The notes: generated by a model from the letters alone, not told the origin. Shown: positions 18,170-28,358, counted from the stretch's first letter. The stretch is DNA of 64,000 nucleotides from an uncultured Verrucomicrobiota bacterium (GCA_902580225.1 CACHJU010000006.1:1-64000), one strand, 5' to 3'. Program-made: numbers and translations.

Positions 18170-19203
18170 ATCTGCACATTCCAGTATTTGTTACCATTAT
18201 CCTATGTCTTTGCGGGTGCTCGGAAAACACGATCTCGGATAGCCAGTCAATTACTGAACTTAAAGGGAAAGCACTGGGTACCACATGGTCTGTCAAAGTA
18301 CTTACCACTACCAATTTTAGAATTGAGGACTTAAGATCTGATATCAGCCAAAAACTCGAAGATTGCGATAAAATCTTTTCTCACTGGCGAACGGATTCTG
18401 AGCTTTATCAATTTAATGGTGCCCTGACCACAACGCCTATTTCTATTCATCCACAATTGCTTGATCTTTTAAAGCATTCCAAATGGATTCATAAACAAAG
18501 TGACGGAACCTTCGATCCCACCGTCGCACCAGTTGTAAACTTATGGGGATTCGGACCGGTTGGAAAAACAAGATCCACTATTCCAACTGACAAGCAAATT
18601 AGCGAGGCATTATCATTAACCGGAATGAACAAAGTTGAGCTTTTACGCAAAGGGTTAGTCCAAAAAAAACTACCCACCCTGCAACTTGATTTTTCCGGAT
18701 CAGCCAAGGGCGAAATCATTGATCAAATTTGTACACTGCTCCAAGGCTGGAATTTCAATAATTTCCTGGTTGAGCTCGGAGGAGAAGTACGAGCCTATGG
18801 TAAAGGTAGAAACGGAAAGGGTTGGATCGTCGGCTTAGAAGATGGAAGTGGGGACTCCGGTTCCATGGTTTCCGTTCCCCTCCGAAATTATGCAGTGGCA
18901 ACATCCGGGACTTATCAACTAAACAAACCAAACCCCGATGCCAACCGAAGTGCGTCCCATTTATTGGACCCACGGACTGGCCGTCCCGTTGAGCATCAAC
19001 TCATTGCCGTCAATGCCTTCGCTCCAACCGCTCGGGATGCTGATGCCTGGGCCACAGCTCTAATGATTCTTGGCTCGGAAGAGGGGATGAAAAAAGCGGA
19101 GAAATTAGATATGGTCGCTCGCTTCTGCAGGATTCAAAATGGGCACATTGAGATTAGTTTGAGTACCGCATACGAAAGACTTTATCTATCTAATATTCCA
19201 TAA
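18166..19203 (+). CDS. apbE: FAD:protein FMN transferase (ApbE), lipoprotein
   Basis: This 345-residue lipoprotein has an N-terminal lipobox ending LCGC (Cys18), so it should be membrane-anchored outside the cytoplasm. ApbE features are KALGTTWSVKV, TFDPTVAPVVNLWGFGP, LDFSGSAKGEIID, NFLVELGGEVRAYG and HLLDPRTGRPVEH. It transfers FMN from FAD to a threonine in SGAT-type motifs. The directly preceding gene carries two such motifs and overlaps it by four bases, so that protein is the obvious substrate. Length is normal for the family. Confidence 0.95.
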   Translation: MNLHIPVFVTIILCLCGCSENTISDSQSITELKGKALGTTWSVKVLTTTNFRIEDLRSDISQKLEDCDKIFSHWRTDSELYQFNGALTTTPISIHPQLLDLLKHSKWIHKQSDGTFDPTVAPVVNLWGFGPVGKTRSTIPTDKQISEALSLTGMNKVELLRKGLVQKKLPTLQLDFSGSAKGEIIDQICTLLQGWNFNNFLVELGGEVRAYGKGRNGKGWIVGLEDGSGDSGSMVSVPLRNYAVATSGTYQLNKPNPDANRSASHLLDPRTGRPVEHQLIAVNAFAPTARDADAWATALMILGSEEGMKKAEKLDMVARFCRIQNGHIEISLSTAYERLYLSNIP

Positions 19204-19462
19204 TATCACGATACGATCGGACTTGTTTTAAAATGCATATTTACAATGACAAAGAAATTTTGCTTTTTCTAGTAGTATAAACAGAGAAACCACTGAAACC
19301 ATAGAGAGCGAGATGGTTCATGCCTTTGCCAGTGATTCCCATCCAGAAGCTTCGAGGCCCACATTAGAATTAAGTTTTTAAGAACAAATCCCGTCTTTCG
19401 ATCATTCAAAAGATGGTGCTATCGCCTTGCAAAAAAAGTAGGGAGCTTAGTAGGATCATCCA
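19204..19462. other. 259-base gap between apbE and a sulfatase gene
   Basis: No gene, RNA or clear terminator was recognised here. The stretch 19290-19380 has a base composition closer to coding DNA than the AT-rich parts on each side but has no open frame of use. It may hold the promoter of the sulfatase at 19463. Confidence 0.35.
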
Positions 19463-21520
19463 ATGAAGTTTCAGTTATTTTTTACCCTTATTCCATTCCT
19501 TTTATTTTCACAGATTTCTGATCGGCCAAATGTTATTCTCTTTATGGCAGATGACATGGGTTTGGGAGATACATCAGCCTATCAGTTTTACACCAAGAAT
19601 ACGGACGAAAAGCAGATCCACACCCCGGCGATGGAAAAGCTTGCCAAGATGGGAATGCTTTTCACTGACGCCCATACCCCTTCTTCCCGTTGCACTCCCA
19701 CACGCTATGGATTGCTGACTGGGCGTTACCCTTGGCGTGCACGAATGAAACACTGGGTGCTGTTTGGCGTTCAGGGAGATCCTCTCATCGAAAAAGACCG
19801 CCCCACCCTCGCCACTCTTTTTCGTTCCCAAGGGTATGCCACGGCCATGGTGGGAAAGTGGCACCTCGGACTGCGATACACCCAAACAAATGGAAAACCG
19901 GCTGCCGGCTGGGAAGATGCGGATCTAACTAAAGATGTTTTTGACGGCCCCTGTGATCATGGGTTTGATTATGCCCGTTTTACCTCACGCTCCCATGGAA
20001 CATCCGGACCGGATGCGGGCACAACTGGGCCCCAAACAGGAAAAAATAAAAAGGGGAATCGTAACACTCCAAATCAGTCAATCGGCCCTGGCCACATCCA
20101 TAATCGGGAAATCATTGGATCCACCGGAAATGGGAAAAAATTAGTTGAGAAAGGAAAAAACGCCTATGATTTACACGACCTGGGTAATCGGCATTCCAAT
20201 CATGCGATCGAATTCCTTACTCAACACCTCAGAAATAAGGAAAGTTCCTTCAATCCATTCTTTCTTTATTATCCCAGTAATTCAAATCACGGACCCTACA
20301 CCGTAGCCAAAGAAGTGGGCGGCGAGAAAGTTCGGGGAGCGGGCAAGATGGTATCAGGAAGTCCAGCATCAACTCGGTTGAATTATATCTATGAAAACGA
20401 TGTGGCCCTTGGAAGACTGATTAACTATCTCGAACAAACCAAGGATCCACGCAGACCGAGTAAAAAACTAATTGAAAATACGATTATTATTTTCACCTCA
20501 GACAACGGAGCGGAAGTAAAAACCAAAACTGCAACCGGCCCCGTACGAAGTAATAAAGGCAGTTGTTACGAAGGCGGACATCGTGTGCCCTTCCTTGTTG
20601 CTTGGCCTGATGGCAAAATGGGAAATGGAAAAACAAGCAGTCAGCTAATTGGATTACAGGACTTATACGCCACTTTTTCAGAAATTTTAAAAGTACCCCT
20701 GCCCGACTTGAGAAACGGAGAAAAAGGGGCGGAGGACAGCTATAATGTTTTACCTGCTTGGAAAGGAAAAAAAATTCCCAATCGCCCGATGTTCTACAAT
20801 GACCATAAGGAATCTAAAGATGGGGCGGCTAGTGCCATGCGGTTGGACAATCCAAAGGTTGATGGAAAAATAATAAAGGGCCAGTGGAAAATATTTTTTG
20901 AGGCCTCTCTTCTTAGACAAGCAAAGGCAAAACCGGTCGAATTGTATGATCTGGGAACTGATCCGATGGAGACCAAAAATCGTTTAGAAGATCCGCAACT
21001 TAAACCTTTGATCAAAAAACTCATTTCAACTGCAATTCAGCATCGCACTGTGGGTGGACATCGTTTTACAGCCATCGCACCCAGGAAACGAATTACTTTT
21101 GACTGGACCCAACCAATGCCGATACCCGCCCCGCTTACTTTGTCAATTTCTGGTAAGGGAGGACTCCCCGCCCAAAAACCCGACGGACTTGGAATCGAAG
21201 GGAAAGGATCGTCCCGGATTGATTCAGGTGAAGGAATTGCCCTGCGCTTTGAACAGGATGTTTTGATTGAATCGATTGCCTTAAAAGCCGGAGGTGGATC
21301 AAGTGGTGGAAGCTTAATTAAAGGAAAAAACTCACCTTTGGCCATCTATTGTATCGATGCGGATAATGACGCCAAAGATCAACAGGGAATCATCAGTGAC
21401 CTTGGAATTATCAACAGAGGAGAAAGGCTCATACTGGACGCTGGGCCACATTTAGGAGTGGAAAAACCAGGAAGTTGGAAACTGCAAAGTCTTGTGGTCC
21501 GGCCCTTTGCTCAAAAATAA
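19463..21520 (+). CDS. sulfatase with extra C-terminal domain
   Basis: This 685-residue exported sulfatase is longer than its neighbours. A leader (about 1-19) is followed by PNVILFMADDMGLGD and the signature CTPTR with Cys77 as expected formylglycine in SSRCTPTRYGLLTG. Then come MVGKWHLGLRY and FTSDNGAEVKTKTATG. The catalytic part ends near residue 530. A further stretch of about 150 residues, beta-rich and with many glycines and prolines, follows; it was not recognised and may bind carbohydrate. The gap before the gene (19204-19462) shows no clear gene or terminator. The substrate is unknown. Confidence 0.92.
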   Translation: MKFQLFFTLIPFLLFSQISDRPNVILFMADDMGLGDTSAYQFYTKNTDEKQIHTPAMEKLAKMGMLFTDAHTPSSRCTPTRYGLLTGRYPWRARMKHWVLFGVQGDPLIEKDRPTLATLFRSQGYATAMVGKWHLGLRYTQTNGKPAAGWEDADLTKDVFDGPCDHGFDYARFTSRSHGTSGPDAGTTGPQTGKNKKGNRNTPNQSIGPGHIHNREIIGSTGNGKKLVEKGKNAYDLHDLGNRHSNHAIEFLTQHLRNKESSFNPFFLYYPSNSNHGPYTVAKEVGGEKVRGAGKMVSGSPASTRLNYIYENDVALGRLINYLEQTKDPRRPSKKLIENTIIIFTSDNGAEVKTKTATGPVRSNKGSCYEGGHRVPFLVAWPDGKMGNGKTSSQLIGLQDLYATFSEILKVPLPDLRNGEKGAEDSYNVLPAWKGKKIPNRPMFYNDHKESKDGAASAMRLDNPKVDGKIIKGQWKIFFEASLLRQAKAKPVELYDLGTDPMETKNRLEDPQLKPLIKKLISTAIQHRTVGGHRFTAIAPRKRITFDWTQPMPIPAPLTLSISGKGGLPAQKPDGLGIEGKGSSRIDSGEGIALRFEQDVLIESIALKAGGGSSGGSLIKGKNSPLAIYCIDADNDAKDQQGIISDLGIINRGERLILDAGPHLGVEKPGSWKLQSLVVRPFAQK

Positions 21521-21554
21521 ATTTTTAAATCTGACATAATTTAATTAAAATAAA

Positions 21555-23002
21555 GTAAAGCTATCTTTTCTAATCCTGGGTATTTTACTATTTTGCATTT
21601 CGGGATTTGCCCAAAAACAAAATGTTCTTTTCATCGCTGCAGATGATTTATCCTGTGCCCTCGGTTGTTACGGAGATCCGATTGCTAAAACTCCTCATCT
21701 CGATCGGTTGGCCGCAACTGGAGTCTGCTTCTTAAAAGCATATAATCAGCTACCCCTTTGCAACCCGACCCGGGCATCCGTGATGACCGGACTCCGTCCA
21801 GATACGATCAAAGTCTATGACCTGGAAAGACACTTCCGGGAAGAGGTTCCCAATGCAGTCACGCTTTCTCAACAATTCATGAAGAATGGATGGTGGGCCG
21901 GGCGAGTCGGAAAAATTTATCACTACAATGTTCCGGCATCGATTGGAACCGATGGGTTTGATGATCCCCCGTCCTGGCAAAAAACCGTGAATCCAAAGGG
22001 AAGAGACAAAACGGACGAGCATCTAATTTTTAATGCTGAACCCCACCGTAAGATTAGTGCCGCCCTGAGCTGGTTGGCCGCCGATGGCAAGGACGAGGAA
22101 CAAACCGACGGGATGATCGCCACGGAAACAATCAAATTAATGAAGCAAAAAAAGGACGAACCCTTCTTCATTGCGGCCGGCTTTTTTCGACCTCACACAC
22201 CTTATGTCGCACCCAAAAAATACTTTGATATGTATCCCCTGGAAACATTAAGGCTTCCTTATGCTCCTAAAAATGACAGGGAGGATATCCCCACCGCTGC
22301 CTTTGCCCATAACTGTCCGATTCCCCACTACGGGTTAGATGAATTGACTGCCTCGAGGCAATGCAGGCGTATTATGCATGCGTTTCCTTTATCGACGCCC
22401 AGGTTGGCCGAATACTTGACGCCCTCGATCAGCTCGACCTGACGGACAATACCATTGTCGTTTTCTGGAGTTACCATGGCTACCACTTGGGCGAACACAA
22501 TGGTATCCGGCAAAAGCGAACTCTTTTTGAACAGTGAGCTAAAGCCCCGCTGATTATTCGGGCACCCAATATCAATGGAAATGGTCAGCCATGTCGACGG
22601 ATCGTTGAATTCGTCGATATCTACCCCACCCTCACCGAACTCGCCAATATTCCAACGCCCAAGGAAATAGAGGGACAATCGCTCACCCCACTTCTTAAAA
22701 ACCCACTAAACAGGTGGAATAGTTTCGCGATTACCCAAGTACTCAGACCCGCTGATAGTCGTTTGGAGAGTCCTCTGATAGGACTAAGCATCCGGTCAGA
22801 AAGATGGCGTTATTCAGACTGGGCTGAAGGGAAACATGGAGTCGAACTTTACGATCATTTTGCCGATCCGATGGAATTTAATAACCTTGCGATTAAACCA
22901 ACTCGTGATAATCAAAAAATTATGAAACGCCTTCGGAAAACCCTTAGCAAGAAAGCAAGTGGTCAAACTACCAAAACTCCATTTAATCCCAAAAGGCTGT
23001 AA
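21555..23002 (+). pseudogene. broken iduronate-2-sulfatase-like gene
   Basis: The translation reads as an iduronate-2-sulfatase-like protein: a leader, [11 protein letters not shown], then [13 protein letters not shown] with an intact CxPxR, then [12 protein letters not shown] and [11 protein letters not shown]. It then shifts frame near 22345 and continues as [34 protein letters not shown] and so on to the stop at 23002. Four defects are visible. The initiation codon position carries GTA (21555) with no ATG or GTG upstream in frame. There is a frame change near 22345 and an in-frame TGA at 22535-22537. The metal-binding SDHG motif has become SYHG (TAC at 22472-22474). Several independent lesions make a sequencing error unlikely. 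The product should be inactive. Confidence 0.9.
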
Positions 23003-23121
23003 GTTTTCGTGAACCCAATAACCATCATTACGGTCGTCGCAGGATTGGATGGATGTGATCTCAACTCACCAAGCATGTTCGATATGGACGGGGTAGACTG
23101 GCCAATAACAAATTCATAAAC

Positions 23122-24762
23122 TTGGATAAAACCCGCTATCATGATCTGGATGCCCTGAGGGCTTACGCAATGTTTCTTGGCATTTTGCTTCATGGCCTAC
23201 TCTCCTTCCTGCCAACCCCGATATGGCCGGTTCAGGATATTAAACAATCGGAATTTTATTACATTCCTTTGATGTTTATTCATGGATTTAGGATGTCTCT
23301 GTTTTTTTTCATAAGTGGGTTTTTCACCATGATGATGTGGCAAAAAAGAGGAACTCTCAGCTTGTTACGACATCGGAGCAAACGGATTGTTTTACCATTT
23401 CTTATTTTCGGAGCCCTACTCTTTCCCTTTCTCAACAATATGGGGGCTTTTATCGGAAAAGCAGAAGACAGCAGATCCAAAGAAACCGCTCCACAGACAG
23501 AAATGACTAAGGCTATTAATCCCGATTATAAGGTACCTAACGACCTTGGAGGTGCTGCCAGCGTAGGCAATTTGCAAAAGATAAGGGAATGGCTTCAAAA
23601 AGGAGCCATTATCAATGGTAAATATGATAAAGACTTAACTCCGCTTCATTGGGCGGCAACCATGAACCAAGTTGATGCCATCCAACTCTTGGCTGACGAA
23701 GGAGCAGATCTTAATGCAAGGGATGGGCACCAATCAACCCCCTTGTTAGTTGCCGCCTTTTTCGGGCAAGCGGAATCGGTAGAATGCCTTCTTCAAAGGG
23801 GAGCCGATCCCAAACTGAAGAATAAAGACGGTTCCCTGCCCGAGCAGGCGATGATGGCCAACCGATCCATAACCGAATGGGTAGCAAGAGATATTTTACA
23901 AATTCCTTTTAACTGGACGAAAATTAGCGAAGGAAGAAATCAAGTAAGAAAACTACTCACTGGCGATCATTCTTATATTGGTCAGGAGACAAGTTGGTTC
24001 GTTCGTAACTATTTTTTGTTCGGCCAATTTTGCACCCACCATCTTTGGTTCCTTTATGACTTAGTCTACCTGACAGTGGGCTTCCTTTTTCTTATGGGCA
24101 TTCTAAAATTTATTCCCATAAATGGATTTGCAAGATGGCTTGCCGAGTCACCTCTTCGACTCCTTTGGCTTGTTCCCCTTACCTACTGGGCTCAGCTTAA
24201 CATGGGGAGTGGGGAAGATGGGGTTTTTGGACCTTCAACCGCGGTTTTTCTGAAACCCGACTGGATTAAACTGGGCTACTACGCGATCTTCTTCGGGTAC
24301 GGTGCGATTTGTTTTCCTCACAAAGGTTTCCATGAAAAAGTTGGACGATTTTGGCCAGTATATTTTGCCTTAGCCACGATTTTGTTCATCGCCGTTCTGT
24401 CCATCATAGAGAAAAAGGACGAAGGATCGAACTATGAATGGATCTCGCTTTACTCAGCTCTTTTCGTGTGGCTTATGATTTTCGGTTTAATTGGATGGTT
24501 CCGTAAATTATTCTCACGGGAGAATCCGAAAGTTCGCTTCGTTTCCGATTCCGCTTATTGGCTATACATAACTCACCTACCTCTTATTCAAATTATTCAA
24601 TATTGGCTTTCGGATTGGCCATTACCCAGTTTTATTAAACTTATCTTCGTCTGCATCGTCACCACTGTTTTACTGCTTCTTTTCTACAGGTACTTCATTC
24701 GATATACGGTAATCGGAACCTTGCTTAACGGCAAAAGATTGAAAACCTATGACGCAACTTAA
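23122..24762 (+). CDS. acyltransferase-3 family membrane protein with inserted ankyrin repeats
   Basis: This 546-residue integral membrane protein opens with the acyltransferase-3 motif RYHDLDALRAYAMFLGILLH (about residues 5-24). Membrane helices follow at about 45-70 and 88-110. Between the third helix and the rest lies an insertion, about residues 140-258, of about three ankyrin repeats (KDLTPLHWAATMNQVDAIQL, STPLLVAAFFGQAESVECLL). At least six further helices follow from about 285. Such enzymes move acyl groups onto exported sugars; OpgC-like members are the closest impression. The only start available is TTG at 23122, as no ATG lies between it and the upstream stop at 23056. The 3' end overlaps the next gene by 14 bases. 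Confidence 0.82.
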   Translation: MDKTRYHDLDALRAYAMFLGILLHGLLSFLPTPIWPVQDIKQSEFYYIPLMFIHGFRMSLFFFISGFFTMMMWQKRGTLSLLRHRSKRIVLPFLIFGALLFPFLNNMGAFIGKAEDSRSKETAPQTEMTKAINPDYKVPNDLGGAASVGNLQKIREWLQKGAIINGKYDKDLTPLHWAATMNQVDAIQLLADEGADLNARDGHQSTPLLVAAFFGQAESVECLLQRGADPKLKNKDGSLPEQAMMANRSITEWVARDILQIPFNWTKISEGRNQVRKLLTGDHSYIGQETSWFVRNYFLFGQFCTHHLWFLYDLVYLTVGFLFLMGILKFIPINGFARWLAESPLRLLWLVPLTYWAQLNMGSGEDGVFGPSTAVFLKPDWIKLGYYAIFFGYGAICFPHKGFHEKVGRFWPVYFALATILFIAVLSIIEKKDEGSNYEWISLYSALFVWLMIFGLIGWFRKLFSRENPKVRFVSDSAYWLYITHLPLIQIIQYWLSDWPLPSFIKLIFVCIVTTVLLLLFYRYFIRYTVIGTLLNGKRLKTYDAT

Positions 24763-25372
24763 TCTAGTAACGAATAAATCATTTCTTTGGCTAAGTATTT
24801 TCTTCGCCGTTCTGATTTGGTCAGGCATTGAGCCCAAGGACCGATTAACTTGGGTATTGGAGGCAGGCCCCGCAATGATTGGACTCCTGGTTATGGCGAA
24901 AACTCGGATATCCTTTCCGCTGACTCCCCTGCTCTACTTTTGGATTCTGCTCCATTGTATCGTCTTAATGGTGGGTGCAAAATATACCTACGCCGAAGTT
25001 CCCTTATTTAATTCGATAAGCGAAACTTATGGCTGGGAACGCAATAATTACGACAAAGTCGGCCATTTCATGCAGGGATTTGTCCCCGCCTTGTTGGCTC
25101 GTGAAATTCTGGTCCGCAAGCAGATCGTGAATTTTGCAGGCTGGCGGAATTTCATAATCCTTTCGATCTGCCTCGCATTCAGTGCCTTTTATGAATTGAT
25201 CGAATGGTGGGCAGCCCTGCTGATCGGAGAAGATGCAGAAGCCTTCCTCGGCACTCAGGGTTATGTGTGGGATACTCAGTCCGACATGGCTTGGGCTCTT
25301 TTGGGTGCACTGGTTTGCCTGATTGCCCTAAAAAAATCGCACGACCTGCAAATCAAGCCATTGCTCAAATAA
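24749..25372 (+). CDS. DUF2238 (YjdF-like) inner-membrane protein
   Basis: This 207-residue membrane protein has about five predicted helices. The conserved block NNYDKVGHFMQGFVPALLAR, then SAFYELIEWWAAL and FLGTQGYVWDTQSDMAWALL, is diagnostic of the DUF2238/YjdF family. Function of the family is unknown. The start ATG lies inside the end of the acyltransferase gene (14-base overlap), and the methyltransferase gene begins 25 bases after its stop, so the three probably form one transcript. Confidence 0.9.
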   Translation: MTQLNLVTNKSFLWLSIFFAVLIWSGIEPKDRLTWVLEAGPAMIGLLVMAKTRISFPLTPLLYFWILLHCIVLMVGAKYTYAEVPLFNSISETYGWERNNYDKVGHFMQGFVPALLAREILVRKQIVNFAGWRNFIILSICLAFSAFYELIEWWAALLIGEDAEAFLGTQGYVWDTQSDMAWALLGALVCLIALKKSHDLQIKPLLK

Positions 25373-25397
25373 GTCATCGGATATATAATATCCAACC

Positions 25398-25979
25398 ATG
25401 ACTAAAGAAACGGATTGGGAAGAAAGATACCAGGAAGAAGACACGCCCTGGGACAAAGGGGAACCCGCTCCCGGTCTCATCGACTGGCTTAATAAGCAAA
25501 AGCTGGCGCCAGAAACCCGAGTATTGGTTCCGGGATGTGGTCGTGGCCACGATGCGTCCGCATGGGCTAAAGCTGGGTTCGAAACGACCGGGATAGATCT
25601 TTCATACCTTGCCTTATCATACGCTCGGCAAAAATACGAATCCGTGCCCAATCTTGCCTTTTTCCCCGGGGATTTTTTGGAAGAGAAGCCACGGGAAACT
25701 TACGATTTAATTTTTGAACATACGCTCTATTGTGCAATAAACCCGGTGCGCAGGGATGAATATGCACAGGCGTTGGATCATTGGCTCAAGCCAGGCGGTC
25801 ATTTTCTGGCGATTCATTTTGTTTTTCCACTTTCGGAAGAAGGACCTCCTTTTGGAGCGAGTAAGGATGAGATCATCAAACGATTCGAGTCCACATTTGA
25901 ATTAATCGAAGATTGGAAGCCAAGACATTTTGAAGGAAGGCAAGACGAAGAGCGGATGTTTCTTTGGAAAAGAAAATAA
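25398..25979 (+). CDS. SAM-dependent methyltransferase, thiopurine methyltransferase-like
   Basis: This 193-residue cytoplasmic protein matches the TPMT-like methyltransferase group. It opens with WEERYQEEDTPWDKGEPAPG. Motif I follows as VLVPGCGRGHDASAWAKAGF, which binds S-adenosylmethionine. An acidic GIDLSYLALSYAR follows, then FEHTLYCAINPVRRDEYA. Relatives methylate thiols, halides or other small nucleophiles. The ATG at 25398 is 25 bases after the DUF2238 gene. The exact substrate cannot be assigned. Confidence 0.9.
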   Translation: MTKETDWEERYQEEDTPWDKGEPAPGLIDWLNKQKLAPETRVLVPGCGRGHDASAWAKAGFETTGIDLSYLALSYARQKYESVPNLAFFPGDFLEEKPRETYDLIFEHTLYCAINPVRRDEYAQALDHWLKPGGHFLAIHFVFPLSEEGPPFGASKDEIIKRFESTFELIEDWKPRHFEGRQDEERMFLWKRK

Positions 25980-26069
25980 TAGAAATTCTTTCCCAGGCTT
26001 ATTTTAAAAACTAAGCAAAACAGATGATTGAGCATTGGAATTTGAATATTCCTTTTTATCCTTACTCTA

Positions 26070-28358
26070 ATGCGATTTAGGAGGTATTATCCAATCCAAT
26101 TACTTGCACTGGCGATCGGTGCAAGTACTTTAGGCATGGCAGAACCGCTGGATGGAAAAAAACTTTACATCCAACACTGCGCCGAGTGTCACGGTGAGCG
26201 AGGTGAGGGCGTGGAGGATGAGTATTCTAAGCCATTGATCGGAGACTGGCCGGTTACCAAGTTAATTCATTATGTGGATAGAACCATGCCTGATTATGAT
26301 CCCAATCTGGTCAAAGGAAAAGAGGCAGAGGCCATCTCACAATTTGTGTTTGAAACTTTTTATCAAAATCCAGAACTTTTTCAAAAGGATTCTAAGATTC
26401 AGCTCGCCCGGCTGACTAACCGGCAATTCCGCCAATCGGTATCCGACCTCTTTGCCCAGTTTATGGGGACGCCCAAAATTGATTATTATAAAGCGGGATT
26501 AAGAGGAAAATACTACAATGCGGAAGGGATGAACAAAAAGAAAAAAATGCATTCCGAAAGAGTGGATCCAAAAATCGCATTCGATTTTGGGAAAAAAGCA
26601 CCTTATCAGGAAATGAATCCAAAAAAGTTTTCTATTTATTGGGAAGGATCGATTCTTCCCCGTGAATCCGGATGGTATGAATTCTTTGTTAAATCTCCCA
26701 ATGGTTTTGCTCTACGGATAAACAAGCTTGATGGAAGACCCTCGATCGATGAGAAGGTGACCGCGGGCGTAATGAGAGAAGTCGGCACGACAATATTTCT
26801 TCTTGGCGGCCGGCCCTACCCCCTTCGCCTGGATTATCACAAATTTGATGACCCCATCGCATCGATCGAATTGAGCTGGAGAACACCGGTCGGACAAAAA
26901 GAAATTATTCCGCCTGAATTCCTTTTTACAAAATTGGTAAATCAATCTTACATCCCCCAACAAAAACTTCCCCCTGATGACTCATCTCATGGATACCAAA
27001 GAGGTATACAAGTAGATCAAAGTTGGGACGAAGCGATTACATATGCCGCATTGGATGCGGCTCAGTTCGCGGCGGAAAGAATAAACCAACTGGCCAGGAC
27101 CAAAGATGATGATCACCAGCGAAAAAAGAAGGTTATAGAGTTTGCCTCCCAATTTGTTCGCTATGCATTTCGACAAAAACTTAATGAAGAAGATGCAAAC
27201 TTTTTTATAAAATCTAGGTTCAACGATCAGACACCTTTACATGTATCGATTGAAAAAATTGTCCTCATGACCCTCAAATCCCCGCGGTTCCTCTATCCTG
27301 AATGGCAGGCACTCGAAAAAAAGAAAGCGGATTCATATGTCGTAGCTACCAGGCTCGCACTCTACATGTGGGATTCAATACCAGACAAACACTTGCACAA
27401 ACAAATGGATATAGGTCATTTTAGAAACAAAGGACATATTGAAAGCCAGGCCAAACGAATGCTTCAAGACCCACGCTCAAAAGCAAAATTCAATGACTTC
27501 ATGCTTCATTGGTTGGAAGTGAAAACCAAAGAACTGCCATCAAAAAATACTCAAAAATACTCAAACTTCACTCCTGCTCTTGCCCTCGACCTGAGACGTT
27601 CGCTCTTTCGGGGTATCGAAAAAGCGATATGGGAACAAAATGTCGATTGGCATAATTTTATTAGCATGCCTTCGATTCAATTTAATGACCGCATCGCAAA
27701 TTATTATGGTTTACCCTTCCCTGCTGAAACAAATGCTTCCGGTTTCATTCCATTAGAATCTCAAAAAATGGGTCGCGTTGGCTTACATACCCACCCCTAT
27801 ATTTTAGCCAGCCATTCTTATGCTGAAGAAAGTTCGCCGATTCATAGGGGAGTTTTTGTCAGTCGAAAAATTCTGGGACGGACACTCAGACCTCCCAAGG
27901 AAGCCGTTTCTTTCCGTAATGCTGACTATGATCCAAATTGGACGATGCGGCAAAAAGTAACCGCTCTTACAAAACCGGCAAATTGTATGAGTTGCCACGA
28001 CTTAATCAATGCAACGGGCTTCACTCTGGAAGGATTTGACACAACCGGAAGGACACGGACCAATTTAGGCACTAAACCTCTCAATCTTGCTACAGAATAT
28101 CTAGACGAAAATGGAAACCAAAGAAAACTCGACGGAGCCAAAGGGTTACTCCAAGAGGCACTAAAATCGACTAGGCCATCAAAATATTTCATCGAGGAAC
28201 TATGTAAGCACCTTGCAAAACACTCAATACAGAGCTATTCTAACATAAATTTTTTAGAACTTTCCAAGATGTTATCCTCCAAAAAATTAACGATAAAGGA
28301 TCTTTATTTAAAAATAGCCATGCAAGCATCTACCGATGGTTATATATTTAATAACTGA
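26070..28358 (+). CDS. DUF1592-family exported multiheme-type cytochrome protein
   Basis: This 762-residue exported protein has an N-terminal cytochrome c domain with CAECH (Cys37, Cys40, His41). A beta-rich PA14-like segment follows (about 145-290, SIYWEGSILPRESGWYEFFV). Then come the DUF1595/DUF1592/DUF1588/DUF1585 blocks. A second heme motif CMSCH (Cys639, Cys642, His643) lies in the DUF1588-like part, before LINATGFTLEGFDTTGR. These proteins are common in PVC bacteria and have no proven function. The gene is followed after ten bases by a DUF1552 gene, its usual partner. The two are taken as one exported redox module, which is an inference. Confidence 0.9.
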   Translation: MRFRRYYPIQLLALAIGASTLGMAEPLDGKKLYIQHCAECHGERGEGVEDEYSKPLIGDWPVTKLIHYVDRTMPDYDPNLVKGKEAEAISQFVFETFYQNPELFQKDSKIQLARLTNRQFRQSVSDLFAQFMGTPKIDYYKAGLRGKYYNAEGMNKKKKMHSERVDPKIAFDFGKKAPYQEMNPKKFSIYWEGSILPRESGWYEFFVKSPNGFALRINKLDGRPSIDEKVTAGVMREVGTTIFLLGGRPYPLRLDYHKFDDPIASIELSWRTPVGQKEIIPPEFLFTKLVNQSYIPQQKLPPDDSSHGYQRGIQVDQSWDEAITYAALDAAQFAAERINQLARTKDDDHQRKKKVIEFASQFVRYAFRQKLNEEDANFFIKSRFNDQTPLHVSIEKIVLMTLKSPRFLYPEWQALEKKKADSYVVATRLALYMWDSIPDKHLHKQMDIGHFRNKGHIESQAKRMLQDPRSKAKFNDFMLHWLEVKTKELPSKNTQKYSNFTPALALDLRRSLFRGIEKAIWEQNVDWHNFISMPSIQFNDRIANYYGLPFPAETNASGFIPLESQKMGRVGLHTHPYILASHSYAEESSPIHRGVFVSRKILGRTLRPPKEAVSFRNADYDPNWTMRQKVTALTKPANCMSCHDLINATGFTLEGFDTTGRTRTNLGTKPLNLATEYLDENGNQRKLDGAKGLLQEALKSTRPSKYFIEELCKHLAKHSIQSYSNINFLELSKMLSSKKLTIKDLYLKIAMQASTDGYIFNN

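Noticed and set aside
19204..19462. Possible small gene or mobile remnant in the gap before the sulfatase at 19463
   Set aside because: No open frame with a usable start and no terminal repeat was found.
21708..22442. A functional 244-residue sulfatase at 21708-22442
   Set aside because: It lacks the signal peptide and first metal site upstream and the second metal site downstream; both are found in the flanking out-of-frame or start-less sequence, so it is a fragment of a pseudogene.
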